From positions 1 to 50,912 of the forward strand of contig CACMJW010000008.1 of assembly GCA_902614125.1 (NCBI GenBank): 50,912 nucleotides of DNA, read 5' to 3'. The translations under genes and the position numbers were made by a program. This DNA comes from an uncultured Pelagibacteraceae bacterium (GTDB lineage: Bacteria > Pseudomonadota > Alphaproteobacteria > Pelagibacterales > Pelagibacteraceae). The notes under the pieces are model-generated. The model was given only the letters and a program-made list of their open reading frames with translations. It made no database searches and was not told where the DNA came from. This document shows positions 40,179-49,420 of the stretch, in pieces (the stretch's first letter is position 1; every line of letters starts with the position of its first letter).

Positions 40179-42072
40179 AATTTCAAATCCTAAATCTTTA
40201 TCTTTTATAATATTGCTTTTATGTCTCATTTCGATTTTTGATAATGCAAATTTATCGAATAAGATATTTTGGATAATAATTACTGTTGCTAGTTTATTTA
40301 CAAATAAATTTTTATTTAGGTTTAAAAGTTTTTTATTATCAGTCTATGCATTAGGATTAATTTATATTCAATTTGTATTTAATCAGTATGTCGTATCGGA
40401 AGAATTTTTTATAAATTGTTTAGGAGTGCTTTTAATTGTTAAATTTGCTGAAATCAATAATAAGGACAACTTATTATCATTTAACCTAATATCTATGGTG
40501 ATTAGTATAGCCAGTCTAATTAACGGTCAAGATTTATTAAGTTCTATAATCTCTTTCTCTATAATTATTTTGATAGTCATAAATATGTATCTAATTCAAC
40601 AAAAAGAAATTATGGATTTTAATTTCAAAAATATATTAAAATATTTAGGTTTTGGGCTAAGCATCTTTCCAATAATTATAATTTTTTATCTTATATTTCC
40701 AAGAGCTGAAGTAGATTTTAGACTTTTTAATACATCCAAAGGCTCGCTTGGCATACCAGATACAATCAGCCTTGGTTCATTTGAAAGTTTCGCTAACTCT
40801 GATGAAAAAGTATTTGTTCTTGTTAATGAAAATTACAAAAAAGAAGATTTATATTTCAGAGTTAAGATATTTGACTATATGGAAGAGGATAAATTTTGGA
40901 GGCCGTCTTCACCAATTTTCATATATAATACTTATAAAAACCCAATAAAAGTAAAGAGTTTTGATCTTCTTGACGAAAGTTATGAAATAATACTAGAGCC
41001 CTATAAAAGAAAATGGATCCCTTCATTAAATAATTCAAGAATATCAGGTTTAAATTATAAGATTGAGGCAGATTTATTCAATCAAACTTTTGTAAGTTCA
41101 GATTTAATCGATCGAAAAAAGAAAATAATTTTTGAAAAGTATAATGTTGATTTTGAAATAAGCGAGGGATTAAAAAAATATTATTCTTTAGTCCCTAAAA
41201 CAATATCAAGGGAATTAATAAGTTGGGTCGAAACTCATAAACCAACTAGAACTAACGAAGATTATTTAAATCATATATTAGATACATTTGCTGATGGAAC
41301 TTATTACTATAATTTAAGTCCAGAGAATAATTCACAAAATAGTTATGCAGATTTCTTTTTTAGAAACAAAGAAGGGTACTGTGAATATTTTGCAGGTACA
41401 TTTGTTTTACTTGCAAGATTGGCCAACATACCCAGTAGAATAGTTTCTGGTTATTACGGAGGAGAATTAAATACAGTTGGTGATTTTTTCGAATTTAAAC
41501 AAAAAGATACTCACGCTTGGGCTGAAGTTTGGTTAGATGGTAGGGGTTGGGTTAGAGTGGATCCAACATCTGTAATTTCAAGTGAAAATATAAGGAATAG
41601 TTTAAATAACATGTTTAATGAAGAGGAAGGTGAAATTAGCTCAAAATTTACTTTAGAAATTTTTACAAATATTGGTTACTACATTAATTATGTAGATTTT
41701 ATTTGGACAAAACATTTGTTGTCATACGACGATGATAAAAGAAAATCATTTGTGAACGATTTGATCAATTTTAAATTTTCAAAAATTTTATATTGGATAT
41801 TCGCACCAATATTAATATTTATTATAATTAAATTTATCTTAAAAATTAATAAAGCAAATTTTTTTACTATAATTTTTAAATATATAATTTTTGTGAGTAA
41901 AAAAGAAAGCAAAATTTTAAATTCTGATACGCATCAAGAAGTAATCAAAAGACTTAAATCAAAATATAAGATTAAATATCAAACTTTTTTTAATTTATAT
42001 GAAAATTATAGGTATAAAAATAAAAATATTCAATTGACAACAATTCTAAGAACTCTTATGTCATCAAAATAA
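40165..42072 (+). CDS. Transglutaminase-like membrane protein (TgpA/DUF3488 type)
   Basis: These 635 residues have several N-terminal membrane helices (to about residue 185), an extracytoplasmic domain and a final helix near 545-565. The transglutaminase core has the papain-like triad Cys406 (KEGYCEYFAGTFVLLARLAN), His450 (KDTHAWAEVWLDGRGWVRVD) and Asp466 (VDPTS). The layout matches the TgpA family, in which the periplasmic transglutaminase domain hangs from multiple helices. It sits in the classic MoxR-DUF58-TgpA order. The substrate is unknown, but an envelope protein-modification or protease-like role is likely. The 3' end is 6 bases before the AsmA-like gene. Confidence 0.9.
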   Translation: MSKIKISNPKSLSFIILLLCLISIFDNANLSNKIFWIIITVASLFTNKFLFRFKSFLLSVYALGLIYIQFVFNQYVVSEEFFINCLGVLLIVKFAEINNKDNLLSFNLISMVISIASLINGQDLLSSIISFSIIILIVINMYLIQQKEIMDFNFKNILKYLGFGLSIFPIIIIFYLIFPRAEVDFRLFNTSKGSLGIPDTISLGSFESFANSDEKVFVLVNENYKKEDLYFRVKIFDYMEEDKFWRPSSPIFIYNTYKNPIKVKSFDLLDESYEIILEPYKRKWIPSLNNSRISGLNYKIEADLFNQTFVSSDLIDRKKKIIFEKYNVDFEISEGLKKYYSLVPKTISRELISWVETHKPTRTNEDYLNHILDTFADGTYYYNLSPENNSQNSYADFFFRNKEGYCEYFAGTFVLLARLANIPSRIVSGYYGGELNTVGDFFEFKQKDTHAWAEVWLDGRGWVRVDPTSVISSENIRNSLNNMFNEEEGEISSKFTLEIFTNIGYYINYVDFIWTKHLLSYDDDKRKSFVNDLINFKFSKILYWIFAPILIFIIIKFILKINKANFFTIIFKYIIFVSKKESKILNSDTHQEVIKRLKSKYKIKYQTFFNLYENYRYKNKNIQLTTILRTLMSSK

Positions 42073-42078
42073 TTTTAA

Positions 42079-42834
42079 ATGAAAAAAGTATTTTCAATCA
42101 TTATTTTAATTTCAGTTTTAATTTATTTTCTTGTGGAGTTTGTAGGAGATGGAATTATTAAACGATCTTTAGAAAGCAACCTATCGACTACTCTTGGAAC
42201 AGATGTAAAAATACAAAGTTTAGAAGTAAAGTATTTAGGAGGGGGAGCGGAAATTGAAAAACTTGAAATACAAAATAAAAACTTTCCAGGAAAACTTTTA
42301 ATTATTGATGAGGTTTTCGCAAAATTAAATACCTCATCCATCTTTAGTGATAAAATTGAAATCGATCAAATAATTATTGATGGGATCAATATAAATTATT
42401 TCTTCACATTAAATAAAAGTTTAAAAGTCGAAGACAATGTAAAACCTTTAAAAGAAAATATATCAAAAGGTAACAACAGTAGCTCATCTAGCTCCAAAGA
42501 ATTTATAATTAAAAAATTAAATATAAAAAATGCAAAAATTTCTGCAAATTCTGAAAAACTAAATATAAATCAACAAATTAGTTTAAAAGACATGAGTTTT
42601 GAAAATGTTGGAAACACTAAAGACAGCAAAGATTACAAAACTGTCTTAAAAGATATATTTGATAAGGCCTTTAAATCAGTCAAAAATAAAGTCTTATCAG
42701 GAAATGTTGGCAATACTTTAGATAAGATAAAGAGTATTGATGAGGAGAAAATTAAGGAAAAAATTAAAAAAGAGCTCTACGAAAATAAAGATAAAGTAAA
42801 AGATAAACTTAAGAAGTTACTTAAGAAAGATTAG
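42079..42834 (+). CDS. Short AsmA-like envelope protein of unknown function
   Basis: This 251-residue protein has an N-terminal membrane anchor (MKKVFSIIILISVLIYFLVE). It then has a segment resembling the start of AsmA/DUF748 proteins: IIKRSLESNLSTTLGTDVKI, SLEVKYLGGGAEIEKLEIQN, FAKLNTSSIFSDKIEIDQII. The middle is Ser-rich (NNSSSSSSKEF), and the end is a long charged Lys/Glu helix (KIKEKIKKELYENKDKVKDK). It is much shorter than AsmA (about 600). It probably faces the periplasm and may act in lipid or outer-membrane homeostasis, but the assignment rests on a weak N-terminal pattern. It is the last gene of the moxR operon and overlaps pilY1 by 4 bases. Confidence 0.5.
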   Translation: MKKVFSIIILISVLIYFLVEFVGDGIIKRSLESNLSTTLGTDVKIQSLEVKYLGGGAEIEKLEIQNKNFPGKLLIIDEVFAKLNTSSIFSDKIEIDQIIIDGININYFFTLNKSLKVEDNVKPLKENISKGNNSSSSSSKEFIIKKLNIKNAKISANSEKLNINQQISLKDMSFENVGNTKDSKDYKTVLKDIFDKAFKSVKNKVLSGNVGNTLDKIKSIDEEKIKEKIKKELYENKDKVKDKLKKLLKKD

Positions 42835-45800
42835 AAGTTTCCTTCTCTCCAAGAATTTCTGAAACTACTTACATCTCCCATACCACTATCTATTACGACC
42901 AAGTCAGTTTTAGATTGGGTTGATTTACCAGCTATGTTTGCAAACAATTTATTTGCAAAAACAACTAATCTTGAAAGAACCCCTTGTCCAACAGCTTTAC
43001 AAGTTCTTCCAGCATAAACTTTTCCATCAATTGTTTGGCTCTTCAAAGATTTATTATTGTGTAATTGAGTAGAGACGTTTGTTCCACATTCATCATCAAC
43101 TGCACAAATCAAAGCAAGTCCAAGACTACATTTGTTTTGAGATTGTGATGGTTCAAATATTGGATAATAAACTAAACCATTTGAAAGAGTTGGTTCTGCA
43201 GAAATCTTTTGACTCATAGGTAAATTTATATACCAACCTTGATTTTTTTTGGCTCTTGCAATTAAGCTAACTTTATTTGTAGTAAGAGGACAATCCACAC
43301 CTGTTGAATCGTTAGTGGTATCACTACATCTTTCTAGTTTAAATAATGTTGTAACAGCCTCTTTCTTCTTTTTATATAAAGGAAAATCTACATCTCTAAA
43401 CCCATACATAATATTTTTTAGTTTATTGTCTCTAAAAGTTAATCTTTCATAGTCTCCAGTACCTGAGAATAACCATAAATCTTGAGAATCTCTTCCTACA
43501 CCCGCATCCATTGCATGATACTGATATCTTCCATTTTCTTTTGAGGCATCAATACTTAACAATGTTGTATGATCATATAGGTTTATAGGATTTCTTAAAC
43601 CGTCATGTTCCATGTTAGTTAAATTATATTTGGTAAGTTTTCCTTCAAAGTCATTAGTATAAACAAGAGCACCTTTAAATTTAATTCCTCTAGTTGTATC
43701 TGCTGTTATAACAACAGGCGTTCCTGGTAAAGAATTTGTAATATCAAGTGATTTATCGTCTCTTACCTCAATTACCTTTTCAACTTTTCCTGGAGTTACT
43801 TTATCTTCTAAATTAATTACAAATAATGCAGATCCAACTCCATCATTTCTTCCACCATATCCACCACCCATAACAGCAACGTAAATATCATCTTCAATAT
43901 TGCTATCACCAGCACCTGAATTTGGTAATCTAAATATTCTAGGAGCAGACCAAGTTTCACCTAATTCTTTATAGTTATATTCTGCAGGTAAATTTGTGCT
44001 TAGTCTTTGAGTTGCAGCTCTTGTTAATTTTATAATAAGCGTATCGGAAGAGCCAGGTCTATCAGGATTTGCCTGATGAGACAATAGTTGTGGGAAAGTA
44101 ATTTCAGGCAGACCAGAGCTTCCCGTTTGAACTGTAAAGTTTGGAATATTTTTATTATTAATATTTACCTCAAAATCAGCTTTTGATAATCCTGCAACAG
44201 GGAAAGTCCAAGTTCTACTTTCATAACATGACGTAGTTGTATTAGCCTTACACTCATCATCAATACTATTATTGTTGTTATAATTATCTGTTACTGTTTG
44301 ACTTTCTACCAAGTCAATAACTGAATAAGTATCATCGATATACTCATACTCTGAAACCACATCTAAATGGTTCATTACAAAAACCTTATTTTTAATATGA
44401 TCGTTATAAACACTATATAAATGAAGCGGTTTGTCAGGGTTTGTAACATCTAATACTGTAAAGCCGTTTCCACCTCTTCCATAAGGCACCATCAAAATCG
44501 TATGCCAATTTTTGGAATTACCAAGCGGACTGTGGAAGTACATATCATGCACAACAGGTGATCCATCGACACCATAAATTGCATTTGTTCCACCTTTAAC
44601 TTTTGCAAGATCGTTATTTAAATTTGTATTAACCATTAATGGCATTTGTGACATTATAAACGGAGGTATAAACGCCCATCTCTCAACACCTGTTTTACTA
44701 TCAATTGCGTGCAACATACCATCGTTACCCCCAACATAAATTGTCTCTTTATCTTTTCTGCTTGCCAAAGATTTAGCCCAAGCATCATAACCTTTAACTG
44801 ATCTCCAATAAGATTCTTGTGCTGTTGAAGTGAAGGCTGTATCAGCTGAAGGCGCACCTACAACAACCATTTCAGAATGGAATATATCTCCAAGATAAGC
44901 TTTTTTACCATCTGCTTTTCTTGGTTCATTTAATATACAATCTCCATCATAATCAAAATAATCTTCTCCTCGAGAAAAACTAATTAAACCTTTAACATCA
45001 TCATCAGTACCATCTGCAATAGTTGCTCTACTATCACCTTTTCTGCTGCAACGCGTGTTACCTGTTACTCCTGGAACTTTAGGTGTATCTCTATGATAAT
45101 CTCCAACAGCATTTCCAAATAAAGAAAATTGACTTTGAATTAATGCAGAATTGGCTTCAACATAATTGTTATAATCAGTTTTATAATCAACACCTGGAAT
45201 TATTCCCCAAATTTTTCTTGCAGCAGGTGCTGGTATCATGTCAGATGCATTCCAGTTACCACTATCTTTTTCGTTTACAACACCCTCTTTTGATATTGCA
45301 GTTCTTGTTAATGCACCTTGCCATTCCATATTTTGTTTATATTTAAACTGTGCTTGGAATAATGATCCACCTTGCTCAATCGTTGCAGTGATCGCAGGAG
45401 CTGTAAAAGATAATTTATCTGCAATTACAGATCTAATCGCTGCATTTAATTGTGCTTTTAATTGATCAGTTGTATCAGCTTTAATTACTCTGCTTGTACC
45501 CCCTGCTTTTGCAATCCTATCTAATTGCCTGATACCATTCGAACTTAAACCACCCCCATAAGCAACTGTAAATGTTTTTACTTTTTTCTGATTTAAAAGA
45601 TTTTTTACTTTGGTCTCAGCTAAACTAGTATTATACATGTCTCCATCACCAATGACTATTACATACGATCCTTGGCATGGACTGTTTTTATCTATCGGAC
45701 TGTCTGAATTATGACCATAATATTGCTCAGCAATTGCTGCCCACGTTTTAGCATCGGTACCTCCACCTGGTCTTACATTTTTAATGTAACTATTTATCCT

Positions 45801-47249
45801 TGCGGCACCATTTCTATCTACTTTTACTTTTAAACAGTTTTGTCTACCACATGGATTTGCCTCATTTTTAGAGGTGTTCCAACTAGTATAACCCAAACCC
45901 CCTGCTGGTTTGTAACACCAATAATTATAACGAACTAACCAGTGACGACTGGTTAACCAAGATGGATTACCAACAAAGTTCCTACATGGCACGTAATTAT
46001 TGTTATATTTGCGACCGCTATAATAAATATAGCTAGAGGCGTCATGGGACCAGTAACCAAAACCAAAGTTTACAGAGGATACTAAACTACTATCTGTTAC
46101 TAAAGATTGGATGGCTTCATGAGCTCCTGCCATTCTTGTTTGTCTTGAACTATAACCCGAATGATCATGATAATTCATATCAAGATCAAATGATTGAACC
46201 ATTCTCTGATGGCCATCTGCAACAAATATTCTATTTAAAGCGCTATCTATTTTTATATCTCTTAGGCTACGAAATCTTATAGCTGATTTTGAAGTTGGAT
46301 TATAAGTGTTAGGATTAATGCTTCCGAAACGTCCTACAACTTCTCTGCTCACAGAATTACTGCTCACATTATTTCCGCTCCCAGTTAATGTGGCTTTAGT
46401 TATTGTGCTTCTACTAATAAGATACAATATATTTTCATTACTTGGATGACCTGCCATTGCAATTGGATTGGATAATTGACCTGTAAAGCGACTATTAGTG
46501 TATAAGGGATTATTACCTGGGCAATTCATTCCGCTTCTAGAAAATTTATAGAGTAAATTTTGAGTCATGAAAACTAAGTTGCCTGATGCATCAACTGTAA
46601 ATCTCATTCTAGAATTTACTGACGACCTACTAATAGCCCTATTGAGCGTTCCTCCTGAACCACACACTTTAGTTTGATTGGTTGCTGTATTGTGCAATGT
46701 AATTGTTCTATAATTTTCAACAACAAAAATAATATCATTATGTTTTTGTAAACCTAAATAAGAATATCTATTACCAATAGTTTTTATATATGTCCTAGCG
46801 CCAGTCGTAGTATTAACTTTGCATAACCTTGGATAGTCGTAATAGTTATATCTGCCTATGAAATAAATATGATTATTATGATATAGAACATTTTGACCTC
46901 TATCATAATAAGTTGAACATGAATTCCGTTGCCTAATTCTATAAGTATTTCTGCTACCCACAATAGATGTTAGAGCATTAGAAGAATGATTAACTCCATA
47001 AAGTGTACTGCCATTATGTGAAATATAATTTCCAGTATTGGATATAGGTGTAATTGAGTATGGAATTCCTATGTTTGCGCCACTATAAGATGTTACACCC
47101 ATACTTCCAGATTTATCTAACAAAATTAAAACGTTAGCAGGAACATCTGCTACCCCTGAACCAGGAGGTAAAGCTTTTGAAAATGAATTAGAAATAATCA
47201 AACATGAAAATAAAAATATCTGGAAAATGAATAATTTAATTTGTTTCAT
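42831..47249 (-). CDS. pilY1: PilY1-type pilus tip protein with VWA and beta-propeller domains
   Basis: At 1472 residues this is the largest gene here. A signal peptide covers residues 1-25. A von Willebrand A domain starts at 37 with MIDAS DKSGSM (45-50) and resumes at about 372 (MAGAHEAIQSLV; GGGTDAKT 496-503; VIGDGDMYN 533-541). In between lies a roughly 310-residue repeat-rich insertion that looks propeller-like. The C-terminal PilY1 propeller begins around 785: YLGDIFHSEMVVVGAP, ETIYVGGNDGMLHAIDSKTG, ERWAFIPP. Acidic DYDGDCILNEPRKADG (766-781) may bind calcium. A second insertion (about 955-1095) splits the propeller. It would cap the pilus and mediate adhesion or surface sensing, with the PilVWX-like minor pilins encoded upstream. 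Confidence 0.9.
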   Translation of the reverse strand: MKQIKLFIFQIFLFSCLIISNSFSKALPPGSGVADVPANVLILLDKSGSMGVTSYSGANIGIPYSITPISNTGNYISHNGSTLYGVNHSSNALTSIVGSRNTYRIRQRNSCSTYYDRGQNVLYHNNHIYFIGRYNYYDYPRLCKVNTTTGARTYIKTIGNRYSYLGLQKHNDIIFVVENYRTITLHNTATNQTKVCGSGGTLNRAISRSSVNSRMRFTVDASGNLVFMTQNLLYKFSRSGMNCPGNNPLYTNSRFTGQLSNPIAMAGHPSNENILYLISRSTITKATLTGSGNNVSSNSVSREVVGRFGSINPNTYNPTSKSAIRFRSLRDIKIDSALNRIFVADGHQRMVQSFDLDMNYHDHSGYSSRQTRMAGAHEAIQSLVTDSSLVSSVNFGFGYWSHDASSYIYYSGRKYNNNYVPCRNFVGNPSWLTSRHWLVRYNYWCYKPAGGLGYTSWNTSKNEANPCGRQNCLKVKVDRNGAARINSYIKNVRPGGGTDAKTWAAIAEQYYGHNSDSPIDKNSPCQGSYVIVIGDGDMYNTSLAETKVKNLLNQKKVKTFTVAYGGGLSSNGIRQLDRIAKAGGTSRVIKADTTDQLKAQLNAAIRSVIADKLSFTAPAITATIEQGGSLFQAQFKYKQNMEWQGALTRTAISKEGVVNEKDSGNWNASDMIPAPAARKIWGIIPGVDYKTDYNNYVEANSALIQSQFSLFGNAVGDYHRDTPKVPGVTGNTRCSRKGDSRATIADGTDDDVKGLISFSRGEDYFDYDGDCILNEPRKADGKKAYLGDIFHSEMVVVGAPSADTAFTSTAQESYWRSVKGYDAWAKSLASRKDKETIYVGGNDGMLHAIDSKTGVERWAFIPPFIMSQMPLMVNTNLNNDLAKVKGGTNAIYGVDGSPVVHDMYFHSPLGNSKNWHTILMVPYGRGGNGFTVLDVTNPDKPLHLYSVYNDHIKNKVFVMNHLDVVSEYEYIDDTYSVIDLVESQTVTDNYNNNNSIDDECKANTTTSCYESRTWTFPVAGLSKADFEVNINNKNIPNFTVQTGSSGLPEITFPQLLSHQANPDRPGSSDTLIIKLTRAATQRLSTNLPAEYNYKELGETWSAPRIFRLPNSGAGDSNIEDDIYVAVMGGGYGGRNDGVGSALFVINLEDKVTPGKVEKVIEVRDDKSLDITNSLPGTPVVITADTTRGIKFKGALVYTNDFEGKLTKYNLTNMEHDGLRNPINLYDHTTLLSIDASKENGRYQYHAMDAGVGRDSQDLWLFSGTGDYERLTFRDNKLKNIMYGFRDVDFPLYKKKKEAVTTLFKLERCSDTTNDSTGVDCPLTTNKVSLIARAKKNQGWYINLPMSQKISAEPTLSNGLVYYPIFEPSQSQNKCSLGLALICAVDDECGTNVSTQLHNNKSLKSQTIDGKVYAGRTCKAVGQGVLSRLVVFANKLFANIAGKSTQSKTDLVVIDSGMGDVSSFRNSWREGNF

Positions 47250-47795
47250 TTAATTTTGTTCTAGTTGTCCGCCTTCTAAAAGATTGTTTCGAAGAGCAAG
47301 TTGTTCTCCATACTTATCGTTAGATATATAAATTTCCTCTAGCCATGTACCCTTTTCAAGATGTCGGTTATAAACAATAAATTTTCTTACTCTCTCCCAA
47401 ATATGATAACTGTTGAAATATTCAGGATTACCACCAGTATCAAAATCACCGTAATTTCTTTTTGCATAATTCATTAACTTCATACTTTCAGTTGCAGAAT
47501 TATCCATAGAGTTATCCACGTAAAACTGAATAGCCATTAATCTTTGATCTAAAAAAATATGTTTAATTATAAAGTTGTCATCAAAGTTATCATTTGGACA
47601 AAGATCTGGTGCTAAAATTTCAACTTCAGCATAGCCAGTTTCATCTTCGGATAGGGGACCATATATTTTTTCATGGGACTTCATATATCTTCCACCTATA
47701 TCCATGATGAATTTGCACTTAGCTTCAACAATTGAAAAATTGAGTAAAAATATACTTAGGAAAAAAAATATTATTTTATGAAAATTAATTTTCAT
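47250..47795 (-). CDS. Uncharacterised secreted protein of the pilus cluster
   Basis: I do not recognise this 181-residue protein. It has a clear signal peptide (MKINFHKIIFFFLSIFLLNF, cut near VEA/KC). The mature part is soluble, acidic and rich in Tyr, Asn and Asp, with Cys27 and Cys66 that could form a disulfide. There is no membrane helix, no prepilin site and no lipobox. The last third (NSYHIWERVRKFIVYNRHLE, then KGTWLEEIYISNDKYGEQLA) looks like a folded core. Its stop codon touches the pilY1 start with no gap, so the two are co-translated, hinting at a PilY1 partner or assembly factor. It is separated from pilX by a 105-base gap that may hold a promoter. Confidence 0.75.
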   Translation of the reverse strand: MKINFHKIIFFFLSIFLLNFSIVEAKCKFIMDIGGRYMKSHEKIYGPLSEDETGYAEVEILAPDLCPNDNFDDNFIIKHIFLDQRLMAIQFYVDNSMDNSATESMKLMNYAKRNYGDFDTGGNPEYFNSYHIWERVRKFIVYNRHLEKGTWLEEIYISNDKYGEQLALRNNLLEGGQLEQN

Positions 47796-47900
47796 TACTC
47801 TCTATATTAAGGGAAATTTTAAGAATTAAATAGTGAGACAAAGTCTGAAAACCTTAAATTTTAATGAATTATTGATATTTAGTTGTTCAAATCGGGTACT

Positions 47901-48605
47901 TTACCTCGGAAGTATCAAAGTACTTTCAAGTGGAACAACTATTTGTGGGTTATCAACCCCATCAGGTGCAAATAAACCGCAACCATAAATCCTATATGCC
48001 ATACCATCTGAACCAGCATCTGTTGCATCTTTTTTAATACTTGTGCCATATCCTTTAAATGGAGCAGATCCAACTTGGGTTAAGAAATACTGAAAATAAT
48101 ACTTTTCCACCCTGTTTTTATCTTCATTTTTAACAACACTACTAGTCAAAAAATCGTAGTATTTTTGGCTAAATTTTACATCGCTATGAGTTGCATTTAA
48201 TTGATCTGCTGGAGGAGGGCCTTTAACGCTTACAAAAGATTGCTGATCTAAATCTTGAAAACTATTAAAGCAAGGTTGTAAATTTGGGGTACCTGAAACT
48301 ACATTTTTAAATAAGTTGACTGGAGTCCCATCATCTTTAACATTATTTGGTAACAATTTTCTTTTTGTTGTATCTCTTGATCCATCGCTTTTGTAAGGAC
48401 CTAAAAATTGATTAATTACATATTTTTCACCCTCAAACAGAGCTGTTTCTGCTACATAAAATGTTTGTTGATACTCATCACTTATGTTGTTGCTTTGATG
48501 GTCACTTGCAGAAATTACAATTAAAGCACCTCCCATTAAGGACATAGCCATTAATAAAACCAGCGATAGAACTAATGCAAAACCTTCTTCATTATTATTT
48601 TTCAT
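47901..48605 (-). CDS. pilX: PilX-like minor pilin assembly protein
   Basis: These 234 residues begin with a prepilin-like sequence MKNNNEEG/FALVLSLVLLMAMSL. Gly8 would be the cleavage site, and the residue at mature position 5 is Leu, not Glu, as in PilX/GspK-type minor pilins. A PilX-like stretch after the helix reads ISASDHQSNNISDEYQQTFY (pattern ..S...E......N...R/Q.....A..AL..GE) followed by VAETALFEGEKYV. Such proteins start pilus assembly with PilV, PilW and PilY1. It shares one base with pilW upstream. Confidence 0.85.
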   Translation of the reverse strand: MKNNNEEGFALVLSLVLLMAMSLMGGALIVISASDHQSNNISDEYQQTFYVAETALFEGEKYVINQFLGPYKSDGSRDTTKRKLLPNNVKDDGTPVNLFKNVVSGTPNLQPCFNSFQDLDQQSFVSVKGPPPADQLNATHSDVKFSQKYYDFLTSSVVKNEDKNRVEKYYFQYFLTQVGSAPFKGYGTSIKKDATDAGSDGMAYRIYGCGLFAPDGVDNPQIVVPLESTLILPR

Positions 48606-49420
48606 TATTCTAATCCTACATTTCTAGCATTTGCGGTTACTGTTATAATATCTCTTAAATATTTATCTTCCTCAGCAATATCTCTCCCACTAGTTAAAGA
48701 AACAATTTTTCTAATTACGCCACTTGCTTTTCTATCTTTTTTGTAAAACTCTTTTGTAGATCTTAAAATTAAACCAACATCGACAGTTCTTACGTCGAAA
48801 GCTCTGGATTTGTCAGGAGTATAAGGTAAAGAACTTGTTATTATTTTGCCATTTTCATCGTGAGCTACAAATACAAAGTCCTGCACATAATCTAAAACAT
48901 CTTCCTGCTCATAAAGAGTACTATCTGACTTTCCATTTGGGGCGATAGTCCATCCTGATCCTGTTTGCCATTTTTGTTTTGATTTAAGTATTTTAAAGCC
49001 ATCACCTACTGTTTGTATTGATTTTTCGCATTCATAAGTTATTTTATATCTCGTAAAAGTATATCGTTGTCCGTCAGGTTTATCTTTATCATAGTCTACA
49101 CCACCATAAACAATTTCTAACTTATCACACGTCCCCCCTAAACCAGTTCCAGATGTTATTTTAATAGGATTATGTTCATCGTTTGCAGCAATATCATCGT
49201 TAAGATATTTAAAACCAGCCATTCTAATTTCTCTTAAAACTTGACCAACTAAATCTCTACCAGCTTGTGAAATTTTTGCACGATCTGTTACTTGTCGATA
49301 AGTGCTATTTACAATTGTATAAGATGTAAACATAGCTAGCATCATTAAGCTTGAAATTACTATTGCAATCAATATTTCAATTAGGGTTAGACCAGCAATT
49401 TTACTAAATTTTCTTTTCAT
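48605..49420 (-). CDS. pilW: PilW-like minor pilin
   Basis: This 271-residue protein has a type III leader MKRKFSKIAG/LTLIEILIAIVISSLMM with Glu at mature position 5. The helix is followed by MLAMFTSYTIVNSTYRQVTD and RDLVGQVLREIRMAGFKYLN, the classic PilW pattern (R.L.......IR.AGF). Cysteines at CDKLEIVYGG and ITYECEKSIQ could form a disulfide. It overlaps pilV and pilX by one base each (49420 and 48605). Confidence 0.9.
   Translation of the reverse strand: MKRKFSKIAGLTLIEILIAIVISSLMMLAMFTSYTIVNSTYRQVTDRAKISQAGRDLVGQVLREIRMAGFKYLNDDIAANDEHNPIKITSGTGLGGTCDKLEIVYGGVDYDKDKPDGQRYTFTRYKITYECEKSIQTVGDGFKILKSKQKWQTGSGWTIAPNGKSDSTLYEQEDVLDYVQDFVFVAHDENGKIITSSLPYTPDKSRAFDVRTVDVGLILRSTKEFYKKDRKASGVIRKIVSLTSGRDIAEEDKYLRDIITVTANARNVGLE

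Noticed and set aside
45083..45465. Plus-strand open frames inside pilY1
   Set aside because: They are antisense to the VWA-to-propeller linker of PilY1 and show no domain or start signal.
47836..47846. Short hairpin AGAC-AAA-GTCT in the gap between pilX and the secreted-protein gene
   Set aside because: A stem of 4 bases is too short to support a terminator or an operator in AT-rich sequence.
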